NCBI GenBank assembly: GCA_011048475.1
Contig: DSDZ01000048.1
Location: forward strand, 1 to 11,545
DNA from: Bacteroides sp.
Lineage (GTDB): Bacteria; Bacteroidota; Bacteroidia; Bacteroidales; GCA-2748055
Direction: 5' to 3'
Length of the DNA: 11,545 nt
The first letter of the stretch is position 1; the number at the start of each line of letters is the position of its first letter. The notes below the pieces were generated by a model. The model worked only from the letters and a program-made list of their open reading frames with translations. It was not told where the DNA came from and did no database searches. Positions 1-7,846 of this stretch are shown piece after piece. The translations under genes and the position numbers were made by a program.

Positions 1-1608
1 AGCCATGGCGGCAGCATTGTAATAAAGCAGTTCAATGCCGTCACCCGTTCCCAGGTTCCTGGAGTACTGCCTGTCCGTGGGATTGTTCCAGTGTTCAAAA
101 ACACCCAGGCTGCCGATGGGAGTCCCGTCACCCTCCGGATCGTACTGGATTGCCGCAGGCCAGTAATCACTGCTGGCGCACTGTTTGAGGTGATCGGCAA
201 TTTCATCCTTGAATTGAACGGGATAATTGATCTTGGACGGATCGGTGATGTATTCCTGGAACATCACATCATAACAGACAGACTCAAGTGCCACGGGATC
301 CTGCCCCACAAAAAGGGAGCTCGGATAATCATTATTGAACGGGTCTGATTTGTATTTACTGATCCATCCCTGCCAGCTCTCACCTCCCCAGATTCCGTCA
401 ATGATGTAGATCAAACCCTTCCCCCCGGTTTCCGCGTGTCCCATATAATCGACCGTATGCCGGTACTGCCGGGTGCCCCTGCTGTTTGCCGCCAGGCTGT
501 AATGCATGTTGATGGCATACTGGCCCGCAGGATCGTCACCTTTCTCCAGGAAGGAACCCTGATGATTTTTTGCAATGAGTGTGATCCCCCCTTCATTGTG
601 CGTTTTCAGGCAGGGAATATTGATATGATAGGTGGCATCCAGGTACTGTTGCGGCAGGGTTGATTCGTACCGCTTGTCACTGAATTTCAGCACCGCTTCG
701 GAGGAAGGGACGGTCTGATCCACCCCGTCGCTACCCTCTCCGTCCACGTAGTAAACGGCCGGAAATTTGCTCATTACCAGGTCTTTGTATTCCTGCCTGA
801 ATTCACGGTAGGGATCACCCAGCGTGATGTCAAATTCAGAGACCCCCACCACGTTCACCAGCTGGTCCAGCACGGCACTGAGCAGCTGGGGAGTGGCATC
901 CATCCGCCTGGGCCTCTCATGGTAACTGGCACTCTGGTTGGTCAGGTTGATCTTGAAAGCGATTTTTTCACCCTTGGTGTATCCCGCATCGCCCCGTCCG
1001 TGGGTCCTGTTGAAGGCACGGAAAATGGAATCCCAGGCAGCGGAAAGGTCAGAGGTGCCGGCATATTTTGTAATGGCCGTGGCCAGCATGTCCTGAATCA
1101 CGGCTTCATCGGCATTTTCATCGCTGAACCAGAAATCTTCACTTCCATCCTGCGGTACATAATTCTCGTTGGTGGCCCCCTGGTCGTGCACCCACACAAC
1201 CCTGCCCGGGTAAAGTCCTTTCGCTTCCCCGACCGGTTGGTTGGAAGGAACAGGGAAGGTATTGTCGGCAGGGACCAGGGCGCGGGCGATGGTATCTTTG
1301 CTGTCCCATAAAAAGATAAAGGCAAATGCGACGAGGGTAAGGAACAGGAAGAGAGAACCTGCCAGGTACCTGGAACGGTAAAAGGCCTGCCTGAATTTCC
1401 TGAAGGAAAACCATGAAGCACTGATCCCAAGCAGGTAAATCACAAACGAGGACATCATGGGGGCAGCGACCTGCATGCATGGATACCTGGCACGGCTGGG
1501 TTTGGGTATGACCCGCACCAGGAACCAGACCGTGGCTGCCAGTCCCGTGATGAGCAGGTAAGTCTTAGAGGATGTAAGATTTAAACCGCGTAACAGTTTT
1601 TTCCTCAT
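1..1608 (-). CDS. Membrane-anchored DUF362 family protein (3' end beyond window)
   Basis: Reading the minus strand from the ATG at 1608-1606 gives 536 codons without a stop up to base 1, so only the C-terminal tail is missing. Residues 1-105 are hydrophobic and basic, with about three candidate membrane helices (roughly 17-34, 47-67 and 81-101). A large soluble domain follows. It carries DUF362 (PF04015) hallmarks: GRVVWVHD (135-142), EKIAFKINL (214-222), CLKTHNEGG followed by IAKNHQGSF (333-353), YIIDGIWGG (401-409) and VGQDPVALESV (434-444). The ending EHWNNPTDRQYSRNLGTGDG (505-524) resembles C-termini I recall for Bacteroidota members, so few residues should be missing. Cysteines are scattered (44, 333, 445, 477), with no ferredoxin-type cluster motif. 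The reaction and substrate of the family are not known to me. The start lies 6 bases after the SusD-like A stop, implying co-transcription and possible translational coupling. Family assignment is fairly firm; function is unknown. Confidence 0.85.
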   Translation of the reverse strand, partial: MRKKLLRGLNLTSSKTYLLITGLAATVWFLVRVIPKPSRARYPCMQVAAPMMSSFVIYLLGISASWFSFRKFRQAFYRSRYLAGSLFLFLTLVAFAFIFLWDSKDTIARALVPADNTFPVPSNQPVGEAKGLYPGRVVWVHDQGATNENYVPQDGSEDFWFSDENADEAVIQDMLATAITKYAGTSDLSAAWDSIFRAFNRTHGRGDAGYTKGEKIAFKINLTNQSASYHERPRRMDATPQLLSAVLDQLVNVVGVSEFDITLGDPYREFRQEYKDLVMSKFPAVYYVDGEGSDGVDQTVPSSEAVLKFSDKRYESTLPQQYLDATYHINIPCLKTHNEGGITLIAKNHQGSFLEKGDDPAGQYAINMHYSLAANSRGTRQYRHTVDYMGHAETGGKGLIYIIDGIWGGESWQGWISKYKSDPFNNDYPSSLFVGQDPVALESVCYDVMFQEYITDPSKINYPVQFKDEIADHLKQCASSDYWPAAIQYDPEGDGTPIGSLGVFEHWNNPTDRQYSRNLGTGDGIELLYYNAAAMA

Positions 1609-1614
1609 CCTTGT

Positions 1615-3159
1615 TTATTCGAAGGGCAGATACCAGTTTGCAGGATCCATCAGCCTGTTGCGGACTTCATTGTATGCGGATGTTCCCTCAAACTTGGCAG
1701 CCACTTTATCTGCCAGGTATTCGGGTTCATTCCTCCGCTCGCCAACGCGCACCAGGTCGAACCACCTTTTTCCCTCACAGGCCAGTTCAAGGGCCCTTTC
1801 CGACATAATGAGGTCTTCGATGTACCGGATTCTGTCCTCTCCCGTAAGTTCCTCGGGAACTTCACGAGATGCCAGCTTCACCCTGCCCCTGATCCCCCGG
1901 TTCCTGGCCCACCTGGCAAACGGTGCGGGTTTGGGATTTACGCTGTTGATGCCCTCGTTCACCAGGAGCAGCGCTATTTCCTGGGATTCTTCATCACCCA
2001 TCCGGTTGTATGCTTCCGCCAGCATCAAATGGATGTCGGCAGCCCTGGAAATGATAATGTCCGAACTGAAAGGATCATTTTTATCAATTTCATATTTGGT
2101 GAAATAGGCATAGTCGCCTGATGGAATGGCTGCAGAGTCCACGGCGAAAGTGACCCCCATCCCCCTGTACAGATCGCCCTCCGGTCCGGATGAAGGGACC
2201 TGTGTCATGAATTGGTCCACCAGTATATGCGAAGGCTTCACCAGGTACTGGTAATCGTAACCGAACCAGCCCGCAAGCGGATTGTACTGTTTCTCCACCG
2301 AGGAAAACGGGATCACCGAGATGTTTTCCACTTCGGCTGTTTCGGCATTCAGGAAAATGGTGCTCCAGGCCTCATCCGCGAAGGTATTATCCACCTTGAG
2401 CAGGGAGGTTTGGTTCAGGTAACTTTCGCACGCCAGTTTCAGGTAGGTTGCGGCATTTGCATAATCATTCCTCTCCAGGTAGAGTTCGCCCAGGAGTGCC
2501 TTGGTGTTCACATAGTAAGTGACCTTGACCTCCGCACGCTCGGTCCCCACAGAAGCATCGAAGACATAGGGAATGAGCTGGTTGATCAGGGTATCGATCA
2601 TCACTTCCTTGCTGAGAACATTCTGCGTCAGGTCTTCAGGCAGGGAGGTCATGTTGTCCTCGATATAGGCAGCCTGGTGATACAACCGGACCAGGGTCAG
2701 GTAGGTCCAGGCGCGCATACTGATCAGGGCCCCCTTTGCGTAATAGAGGATGTACTCGTCAAATTCCCTGTCATTCTCTGCCACCCGGTCTATATTGGCA
2801 AGCACCTCATTTATATTAATGATGACCTTATAGAAATCAGCAGGGTCGGTATAGGGGTTCCCGGGTGAAAAAATCTGATGGTTGATCTCCGTCAGGTTTG
2901 CATCGGCATGTGCGGTCACATCCATCATATCTGACCTGAGCCCGTCCAGCACGACCAGTCTCGGCATCGCTTCCTGGAGGGTAATAATTGCTCCCAACAT
3001 GGATACCTCTGCATCAATGGACGTCTTGTAATGCACATCGGGTGTGATCCTGTCTCCTGCGGTCCTGTTGAAGAAATCCTCGCTGCATCCCAGGCATAGA
3101 ATCAGCATTGTTCCGGGGATCATCAGCAGAAATGGATTGATTCGTGATCTCTTTTTCAT
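1615..3159 (-). CDS. SusD-like A: RagB/SusD family outer-membrane lipoprotein
   Basis: This 514-residue protein is a SusD-type lipoprotein, predicted to sit on the cell surface as the ligand-binding lid of the adjacent SusC barrel. The N-terminus MKKRSR plus a hydrophobic stretch ends in LCLGC, with the lipidated Cys at 25. The next residues, SED, fit the acidic surface-export signal of Bacteroidota lipoproteins. Helical repeat-like segments include AKGALISMRAWTYLTLVRLY (141-160) and YVNTKALLGELYLERNDYANA (216-236). The C-terminal family signature is SERALELACEGKRWFDLVRVG (453-473), and the protein ends in NWYLPFE, as many SusD proteins do. GIRGRVKLASRE (422-433) lies in a strongly basic segment. 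Compared with SusD-like B, the YRFADILLMKAEA segment is altered to SRAADIHLMLAEA (371-383), so the two are distant paralogues rather than recent duplicates. It starts 20 bases after the SusC-like A stop behind an A-rich leader. The ligand is not predictable. Confidence 0.95.
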   Translation of the reverse strand: MKKRSRINPFLLMIPGTMLILCLGCSEDFFNRTAGDRITPDVHYKTSIDAEVSMLGAIITLQEAMPRLVVLDGLRSDMMDVTAHADANLTEINHQIFSPGNPYTDPADFYKVIININEVLANIDRVAENDREFDEYILYYAKGALISMRAWTYLTLVRLYHQAAYIEDNMTSLPEDLTQNVLSKEVMIDTLINQLIPYVFDASVGTERAEVKVTYYVNTKALLGELYLERNDYANAATYLKLACESYLNQTSLLKVDNTFADEAWSTIFLNAETAEVENISVIPFSSVEKQYNPLAGWFGYDYQYLVKPSHILVDQFMTQVPSSGPEGDLYRGMGVTFAVDSAAIPSGDYAYFTKYEIDKNDPFSSDIIISRAADIHLMLAEAYNRMGDEESQEIALLLVNEGINSVNPKPAPFARWARNRGIRGRVKLASREVPEELTGEDRIRYIEDLIMSERALELACEGKRWFDLVRVGERRNEPEYLADKVAAKFEGTSAYNEVRNRLMDPANWYLPFE

Positions 3160-3179
3160 CTTTGTGATATTTTTACCCG

Positions 3180-6100
3180 TTATAAGTTCAGTTTCAAGCC
3201 GGCTATGAATGATCTGGTCTGCGGCATCATTCCGTAATCCACCCCCATATAATAAGGGCTGTTCAGATAGACGAATTCCGGATCATATCCGCTGTAATTG
3301 GTGAAGGTGAGCAGATTGGTTCCCGTCACGTATATGGTCACTCCCTTTGTCAGTCCCGCTAAGTCCGGCAAATAATAGCTCAGGGTCAAATGTTCCAGCC
3401 GGAAATATGAACCATCCTCGATCCAGCGGTCCGAAAAAACTGTATTTCCGGTGGGATCGCCAAAGCTAGCCCTCGGCAGGTCGGCTCCTGTATTGGAGGC
3501 GGTCCATCTGTCCAGTACAGATGCCGACTGATTGGTGTAGGAATCCATGGATTCGGTCTGGTACCTCACGTAGTTAAACACTTCGTTGCCCACCCAGTAA
3601 TTGAAGGTGGCTGACAATTCGATATTCCTGTAAGAAAGTTTTGTATGGATCCCTCCGAACAGATCCGGGTTCGGGTCCCCGATAATCATCTTATCAGTCT
3701 CATCGATGATGTTGTTTCCATCCACATCCACATATTTCACATCACCGGCCTGCATGGGAGCTCCTTTCGGACCGATCACCGATCCTGCTTCCGACTCGGA
3801 TATGAGGCCATCGGTCTTGTATCCGTAATAGGCGTTGACCGGGTTCCCTACCGAGGTGATCAGCTCGGCTCCGCGTATGGATGTAATGATATGTTCGTTG
3901 GCCGGATTAAGAAAATCCATGCTCTTGATCTCTGTGATCACTTTGCCAAGGGAACCACCTATGATCCAGACGAAATTCCCGGACCCCAACCGGGCATCCA
4001 GGGATAATTCCAAACCGGTGATCTGCAGCTTCCCGCCGTTATCGTAATACTTGGTGAACCCGAAGGAAGAAGGAAGCTCCTGCTGGATGATCAGGTTGTT
4101 CACACTTGAACTGTAGAAATCTGCATGAAAATTGACCAGTTGTCTCAGGATGGAAAGGTCAAGGCCCGCGTTGATCGTATGCTTCTTTTCAAGCTCCAGG
4201 TCCTCGTTTGGGATCACTTCACGGAGAAGCACACCATCCCCGTTCATCCGGCGGTTGGTGTAATATAATTTTGAATAATCGTAAACCGTGGTGAACATGT
4301 TGCCCGATATCCCGTAAGATCCCCTGAGTTTCAGGTCTTCGATCCATCCCACCTGGTTCATGAAACCTTCGGATGAGAGCCGCCATGCGGCGCCCACTGA
4401 TGGAAAGAAATTGTACCGGTGTGCTTCGTTCGTCGCAGAATTTCCGTCATAGGAGAGGTTTGCGGTCACCAGGTACTTGTTTCTGAAGCTGTAGTCAATG
4501 ATCCCGAAATAGGAGATCCACGACAGTCCCCTGTTATCGCCAATGGTGGTTTGCAGGAAATTGTACTGGGATCCGTCGCCCAGGCTCTTGAAGTCATCCG
4601 ATGGCGTGTTCAGGTCCAGGCTCTTGTTGTACTTGTAGCTGTTTTCCATGTACCTGAATCCTCCGTTCACGGTGAAGCGGTGACCGGAAGCAGTGCTGTT
4701 GGTATAGGTAAGCATGGTATGGTTCTGAGTGGACCTGAATTTATTGACGAAATCACCCGGGCTGTTGTAGGCCGAATCAACCTGTACCATGCCCAGATCC
4801 GGCAGGAAGATACTCTCCCTGGAATTATTGAAATTGATGCCGAAAAGGGTGGAAAGGTTAAAATGTTCATTAAACATATACTCCGCCTTGATGGAGGAAA
4901 GGAAATGATAATTCCTGTTCACACCCAGCGCGTTGTTCACAATGGCTACGGGATTGCTTACGCCAAAAACGCCCACATCATCCAGGTATGTGAGTGATTC
5001 GCCCGTGCTTTCATCCCTGGCCAGGGGAGCCATGACCGGTGGTTTCAGCAATGCAGCGGAAATGGGATTTTTCCAGGCACTCGGTCCATGGTTCGCCAGT
5101 TCGCTGTCTGCCAGGGACAACTTGGCATTTGGCGTCACCGAGAATTTATCCGTGATATTCACCTTTCCGTTGATTCGCAGGTTGAACCTGTTGTACCTGG
5201 AATAATCATAAATGCCATCCTGTATGAGGTACCCGACCGAGACGTTGTAGGTGGCAATATCATCCCCCCCCTTGAGGAAGAAGTAAAACTTGGAAAGTGC
5301 TGCCGGCCTGAATATTTCACTCTGCCAGTCGGTACTGTTGTTGTATTTGTAATAGCCTTCCGACGAAGCATCCCCATGCAACCAGGGATACATGGTATTG
5401 ATCTGGCCGTCATCATAGCCCTGGGAATAGAGCACATCCTGGAAATAGTCCCTGAATTGTGAGGCATTAAGCAGGGGCATTCTTTCCGGGACCATGGAGA
5501 TCCCTCCGTAAGAGCCGAATTTGATCACAGTACTTGCTTCTGCCTTCTGTTCCGTGTTGATGTAAATGACCCCGTGAGAACCTGCTGAACCAAGGTAGGA
5601 AACCCCGTCCCTTATGACGGAGAGATCGGATATATCCTCTATATCAACCACATCCAGGGGATTGAGCGCGAAGCCTTCCATCAGGCTGTACTTTGCATAG
5701 GAGTATTCGTGGATCATGCCGTCAATGAAAAGCAATGGCTCCGTGTTTGCATATAATGATGAGAATCCGCGGAGATTCATAAATGTCCTGTGCCCCGGCA
5801 TTCCCGATTGCTCGATGACCGTCATCCCCGGGACCCTTCCCTGCAGGGCCTGGTCAAAGGAGGTGGTTCGCTCCAGGTCCAGATCGCTCTGCACAAAGGA
5901 TGTGACGGGGAAAATGGCATCTTTCCCGATCCGCGGGCCCGCCGGAGTATTATAAGGGTTTTCCAGGGAACCGAATTCTGAGGAAACCAGGGAAACTTCA
6001 ACGAAATCGCGTCCATTAAGAAAAATATAGCGCGGGTTGTATCCCGGCCGGTTCAGGATGATCTCCGCCTGCAGGTCGGGCACCGTGATCGTAAACAGGC

Positions 6101-6302
6101 CCTGTTCGTCAGTCGCCGCAGAGGCACCGGTGGTGGAAGCCGAAATTACCACCTGGCCAAGTGGCTGGCCTGTCCCTGATTCCGTGACCAAACCCTTGAT
6201 TTCTACCCCGGGTTCCTGTGCGGCCACCGGTGGAGTGGTTATACAGGCGACCAGCAGGGTAACAAGGAAGAATCCTGTGGAAAATAATTGTCTATTTGTC
6301 AT
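3180..6302 (-). CDS. SusC-like A: SusC/RagA family TonB-linked outer-membrane protein (divergent plug)
   Basis: This is a 1040-residue TonB-dependent outer-membrane transporter of normal SusC length. A signal peptide (about 1-28, probable cleavage VAA|QEPG) precedes a carboxypeptidase-regulatory-like beta-sandwich (about 33-106). The plug follows (about 125-255, with QALQGRVPGMTV, NLRGFSS, LLFIDGMI, NPLDVVDIEDI and GSHGVIYINT), and then the barrel. Late barrel landmarks are the acidic loop GDVKYVDVDGNNIIDETD near residue 860 and the ending SRNxTGL-type region YVTGTNLLTFTNYSGYDPEF, which is usual for the family. Two points are odd. The EVVV-GYG segment that usually links the N-terminal domain to the plug is not recognisable, and the usual YGxRGxNGV motif is replaced by LGSAGSHGV. 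I chose the ATG at 6302 because it directly precedes a well-formed signal peptide. A GTG at 6338 would add 12 residues. It pairs with SusD-like A, 20 bases downstream. Confidence 0.95.
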   Translation of the reverse strand: MTNRQLFSTGFFLVTLLVACITTPPVAAQEPGVEIKGLVTESGTGQPLGQVVISASTTGASAATDEQGLFTITVPDLQAEIILNRPGYNPRYIFLNGRDFVEVSLVSSEFGSLENPYNTPAGPRIGKDAIFPVTSFVQSDLDLERTTSFDQALQGRVPGMTVIEQSGMPGHRTFMNLRGFSSLYANTEPLLFIDGMIHEYSYAKYSLMEGFALNPLDVVDIEDISDLSVIRDGVSYLGSAGSHGVIYINTEQKAEASTVIKFGSYGGISMVPERMPLLNASQFRDYFQDVLYSQGYDDGQINTMYPWLHGDASSEGYYKYNNSTDWQSEIFRPAALSKFYFFLKGGDDIATYNVSVGYLIQDGIYDYSRYNRFNLRINGKVNITDKFSVTPNAKLSLADSELANHGPSAWKNPISAALLKPPVMAPLARDESTGESLTYLDDVGVFGVSNPVAIVNNALGVNRNYHFLSSIKAEYMFNEHFNLSTLFGINFNNSRESIFLPDLGMVQVDSAYNSPGDFVNKFRSTQNHTMLTYTNSTASGHRFTVNGGFRYMENSYKYNKSLDLNTPSDDFKSLGDGSQYNFLQTTIGDNRGLSWISYFGIIDYSFRNKYLVTANLSYDGNSATNEAHRYNFFPSVGAAWRLSSEGFMNQVGWIEDLKLRGSYGISGNMFTTVYDYSKLYYTNRRMNGDGVLLREVIPNEDLELEKKHTINAGLDLSILRQLVNFHADFYSSSVNNLIIQQELPSSFGFTKYYDNGGKLQITGLELSLDARLGSGNFVWIIGGSLGKVITEIKSMDFLNPANEHIITSIRGAELITSVGNPVNAYYGYKTDGLISESEAGSVIGPKGAPMQAGDVKYVDVDGNNIIDETDKMIIGDPNPDLFGGIHTKLSYRNIELSATFNYWVGNEVFNYVRYQTESMDSYTNQSASVLDRWTASNTGADLPRASFGDPTGNTVFSDRWIEDGSYFRLEHLTLSYYLPDLAGLTKGVTIYVTGTNLLTFTNYSGYDPEFVYLNSPYYMGVDYGMMPQTRSFIAGLKLNL
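3693..3728 (-). other. EF-hand/dockerin-like acidic loop in SusC-like A
   Basis: Twelve codons read DVDGNNIIDETD, with acidic or amide side chains at positions 1, 3, 5, 9 and 12, the spacing of a calcium loop. It lies in the SusC segment GDxKYxD...IGDPNPD, which is widely conserved in the family. Metal binding is inferred from spacing only. Confidence 0.6.
5264..5271 (-). repeat. G8 homopolymer in the coding strand of SusC-like A
   Basis: Eight consecutive C on the plus strand read as eight G in the gene, encoding the KGGDD segment near residue 345, just after the plug in an early barrel strand. The reading frame is intact as given. Runs of this length can slip in replication or in sequencing. 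Confidence 0.9.
6243..6254 (-). other. Lipobox-like LVAC inside the SusC-like A signal peptide
   Basis: Residues 17-20 read L-V-A-C at the end of the hydrophobic core, a good match to the lipobox consensus. A signal peptidase I site (VAA|Q, after residue 28) lies eight residues downstream and is the conventional choice for a SusC barrel. Which site is used cannot be decided by eye. Confidence 0.4.
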
Positions 6303-6337
6303 GTCAATACCATTTTTAATGATCGAACAGGGATCCA
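6303..6337 (-). promoter_or_regulatory. FAS1/SusC-like A junction and translation start region
   Basis: This 35-base gap is the longest in the unit. The fasciclin gene ends in TAG (6340-6338), and a GTG overlaps it by one base in the SusC-like A frame. Translation from that GTG would place 12 polar residues before the signal peptide. The ATG at 6302 gives MTNRQLF plus a hydrophobic core, so it is preferred. Upstream of that ATG is an A-rich patch (ATTAAAAATGG) and no purine-rich Shine-Dalgarno sequence, as usual for Bacteroidota. I see no hairpin-plus-T-run terminator and no convincing promoter here. Confidence 0.5.
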
Positions 6338-7825
6338 CTAGTTAATGGGGGTCAATATCACCGTATCCCAGAAAAGCAATCCCGGGCTTTTTGTTACCAC
6401 CTTGATCGTATGCCTTTCCGTTTTCTCCCAGTCAAATTCACCCCAGCTTGTCGATTCGGCAGGATCGGTGGATTTAACCAGTGCCGTATTCACCCCGTCC
6501 ACATATACCGCATAATTCGTCTGACCGCTCCAGAGGTTGGCGGTCATGATGTACTTTCCTTTCATGATCTTAGGAGTGGTGATCTGAACCCACCACCATC
6601 CGCTCATACTCAGGCAGTCGTCGTTTAGCAGTTTTCCGGTATCATGATCCTTGAAATAGTAAAGAAGATAATCGCCTTCCCACTTAATATATTCAAATGT
6701 GTTCTGCCCGTCGAACCACCTCATGTAATATTTTCCGAAATAATCTCCCTGCTTAATGTCGAAATAGTCGGTTGTCTCATGCACGATCGTGGTGGGTTCC
6801 GGCTCGAAAACCGGCAGCAGATCATTAATGGTGTGCACCGTACCGTTTTTCGCAGGATTATTGGATTGTTCAATGATAAAACCGGTATACTCGTTCGTCT
6901 GGGTTTTCAGATTTAGCTTGTAATCATCAGAGATCCTTACGTCAATGTTATTATCGTATGAGAGAATGGGATAGACCCGGGTTTCCAGTTCATTGAGATA
7001 ATAGGTCCCGCCCAGGCAGTGATATTCCATGTACCTGTAAAATTCGTTTTTAAGATAGGTTACGCTGTCGGGTACGTCCGTGAAATGGGATATCAGTTCG
7101 TCAATGGTGGAAATGCCATAACGCTGGAAGGTGGTATCGGCAACGGCCAGGACGGTGAACCTGGTTCGTGCCATCCTGGTGCCATAGGGGAACTCGATCA
7201 CGTTCAGGGTGTCCTTCAGCCTGGTCCGGTCCAGCCCTTCGGTGAACAGTGAATAGGATGGATTGCCGGCAAGATATTCATAAACGCTGATCGTTACAGG
7301 CTCAATGACATGGTCAATCTTGTGGATCACCCCGTTTGCAGCTGATATGTTCCTTTTGATGATCATGCATTCCTTGTTCACAATGATATCCGATCCGGAA
7401 AATTCCGTTACCAGGTAATCGCCAAGGGCATTCAGGTCGCGGATGGCGCCGAGACCGAAATCGCCTGTCTCCATTCTGCTGGGAACCAGGTGATTCAATA
7501 CCAAATCATTCATGAATTCCTCCGAGAAATCGGTATAGGAAGAAACCCCTTTTTCGGCATAGAATTCCTCCATGGCAGCGTTTGGGGGAAGGAACAATGT
7601 AAACGGACCGCGCACGCTTAACAGGCTGTTGAGACCGGTAGCCTCCAGCATGCCATTAAAATCAGAATAATCATCGTCGCTGGCGACATATGCAGAAATG
7701 ACCTGCTCGATGGATTGAACCTTCCAGTATTCAGGCTCCTCCTCACAACCTGAAATAAGCAGTGCAAGTGCCAACACCGATATGATGCTGCCCCTGAAGA
7801 GCAGACGCCGGGCTGTTGTTCTCAT
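6338..7825 (-). CDS. Lipoprotein with two fasciclin (FAS1) domains and an unassigned beta-rich C-terminal domain
   Basis: This 495-residue lipoprotein has lipobox LISGC (Cys27) followed by EEEPE, an acidic stretch that suggests export to the outer face of the outer membrane. FAS1 domain 1 spans about 37-178, with GPFTLFLPPNAA (73-84), the conserved histidine in LNHLV (110-114) and NGVIHKIDHVIEP (164-176). FAS1 domain 2 spans about 178-340, with TRFTVLAVADTTF (221-233), EYHCLGG (267-273) and NGTVHTINDLLP (327-338). Residues about 350-495 form a third, aromatic-rich region (WWW at 410-412, KGKYIMTANLWSG, YAVYVDG, FWDTVILTPI). It reads like a beta-sandwich of the galactose-binding/CBM type, which is inference from strand pattern only. 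FAS1 domains are known in adhesion and extracellular binding. Lying between two SusCD pairs, it probably acts as a surface accessory binding protein, the place SusE/SusF-type proteins take elsewhere. It starts 21 bases after SusD-like B. Confidence 0.92.
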   Translation of the reverse strand: MRTTARRLLFRGSIISVLALALLISGCEEEPEYWKVQSIEQVISAYVASDDDYSDFNGMLEATGLNSLLSVRGPFTLFLPPNAAMEEFYAEKGVSSYTDFSEEFMNDLVLNHLVPSRMETGDFGLGAIRDLNALGDYLVTEFSGSDIIVNKECMIIKRNISAANGVIHKIDHVIEPVTISVYEYLAGNPSYSLFTEGLDRTRLKDTLNVIEFPYGTRMARTRFTVLAVADTTFQRYGISTIDELISHFTDVPDSVTYLKNEFYRYMEYHCLGGTYYLNELETRVYPILSYDNNIDVRISDDYKLNLKTQTNEYTGFIIEQSNNPAKNGTVHTINDLLPVFEPEPTTIVHETTDYFDIKQGDYFGKYYMRWFDGQNTFEYIKWEGDYLLYYFKDHDTGKLLNDDCLSMSGWWWVQITTPKIMKGKYIMTANLWSGQTNYAVYVDGVNTALVKSTDPAESTSWGEFDWEKTERHTIKVVTKSPGLLFWDTVILTPIN

Positions 7826-7846
7826 TTTTGTATCTGTTTGAAGTTT

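Noticed and set aside
91..348. Plus-strand 85-codon open frame near the left edge, with others at 436-663 and 919-1311
   Set aside because: All are antisense to the DUF362 coding frame and show no independent features.
1098..1480. Two minus-strand open frames of about 110 codons in other frames at the DUF362 gene
   Set aside because: The frame from 1608 runs open to base 1 and carries family motifs on both sides of this stretch, so these are shadows and not evidence of a frameshift.
2212..2868. Plus-strand open frame of 218 codons opposite SusD-like A
   Set aside because: It lies entirely antisense to a well-supported SusD gene, has no recognisable motif and is His/Gly/Ile-rich in the way antisense frames of such genes are.
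4419..4997. Plus-strand open frame of 192 codons opposite SusC-like A
   Set aside because: It is fully antisense to the SusC barrel, with no domain, signal peptide or upstream initiation context.
6303..6338. GTG start at 6338 for SusC-like A, overlapping the fasciclin stop codon
   Set aside because: It would put 12 polar residues, including a cysteine and no signal character, before a complete signal peptide that starts at the ATG at 6302.
6331..6343. GGATCCACTAGTT resembles a BamHI-SpeI stretch of a common cloning-vector polylinker
   Set aside because: The match stops after 13 bases. The bases belong to the natural end of the fasciclin gene (Ile-Asn-stop) and the gap, and the genes on both sides form a coherent unit, so vector contamination is unlikely.
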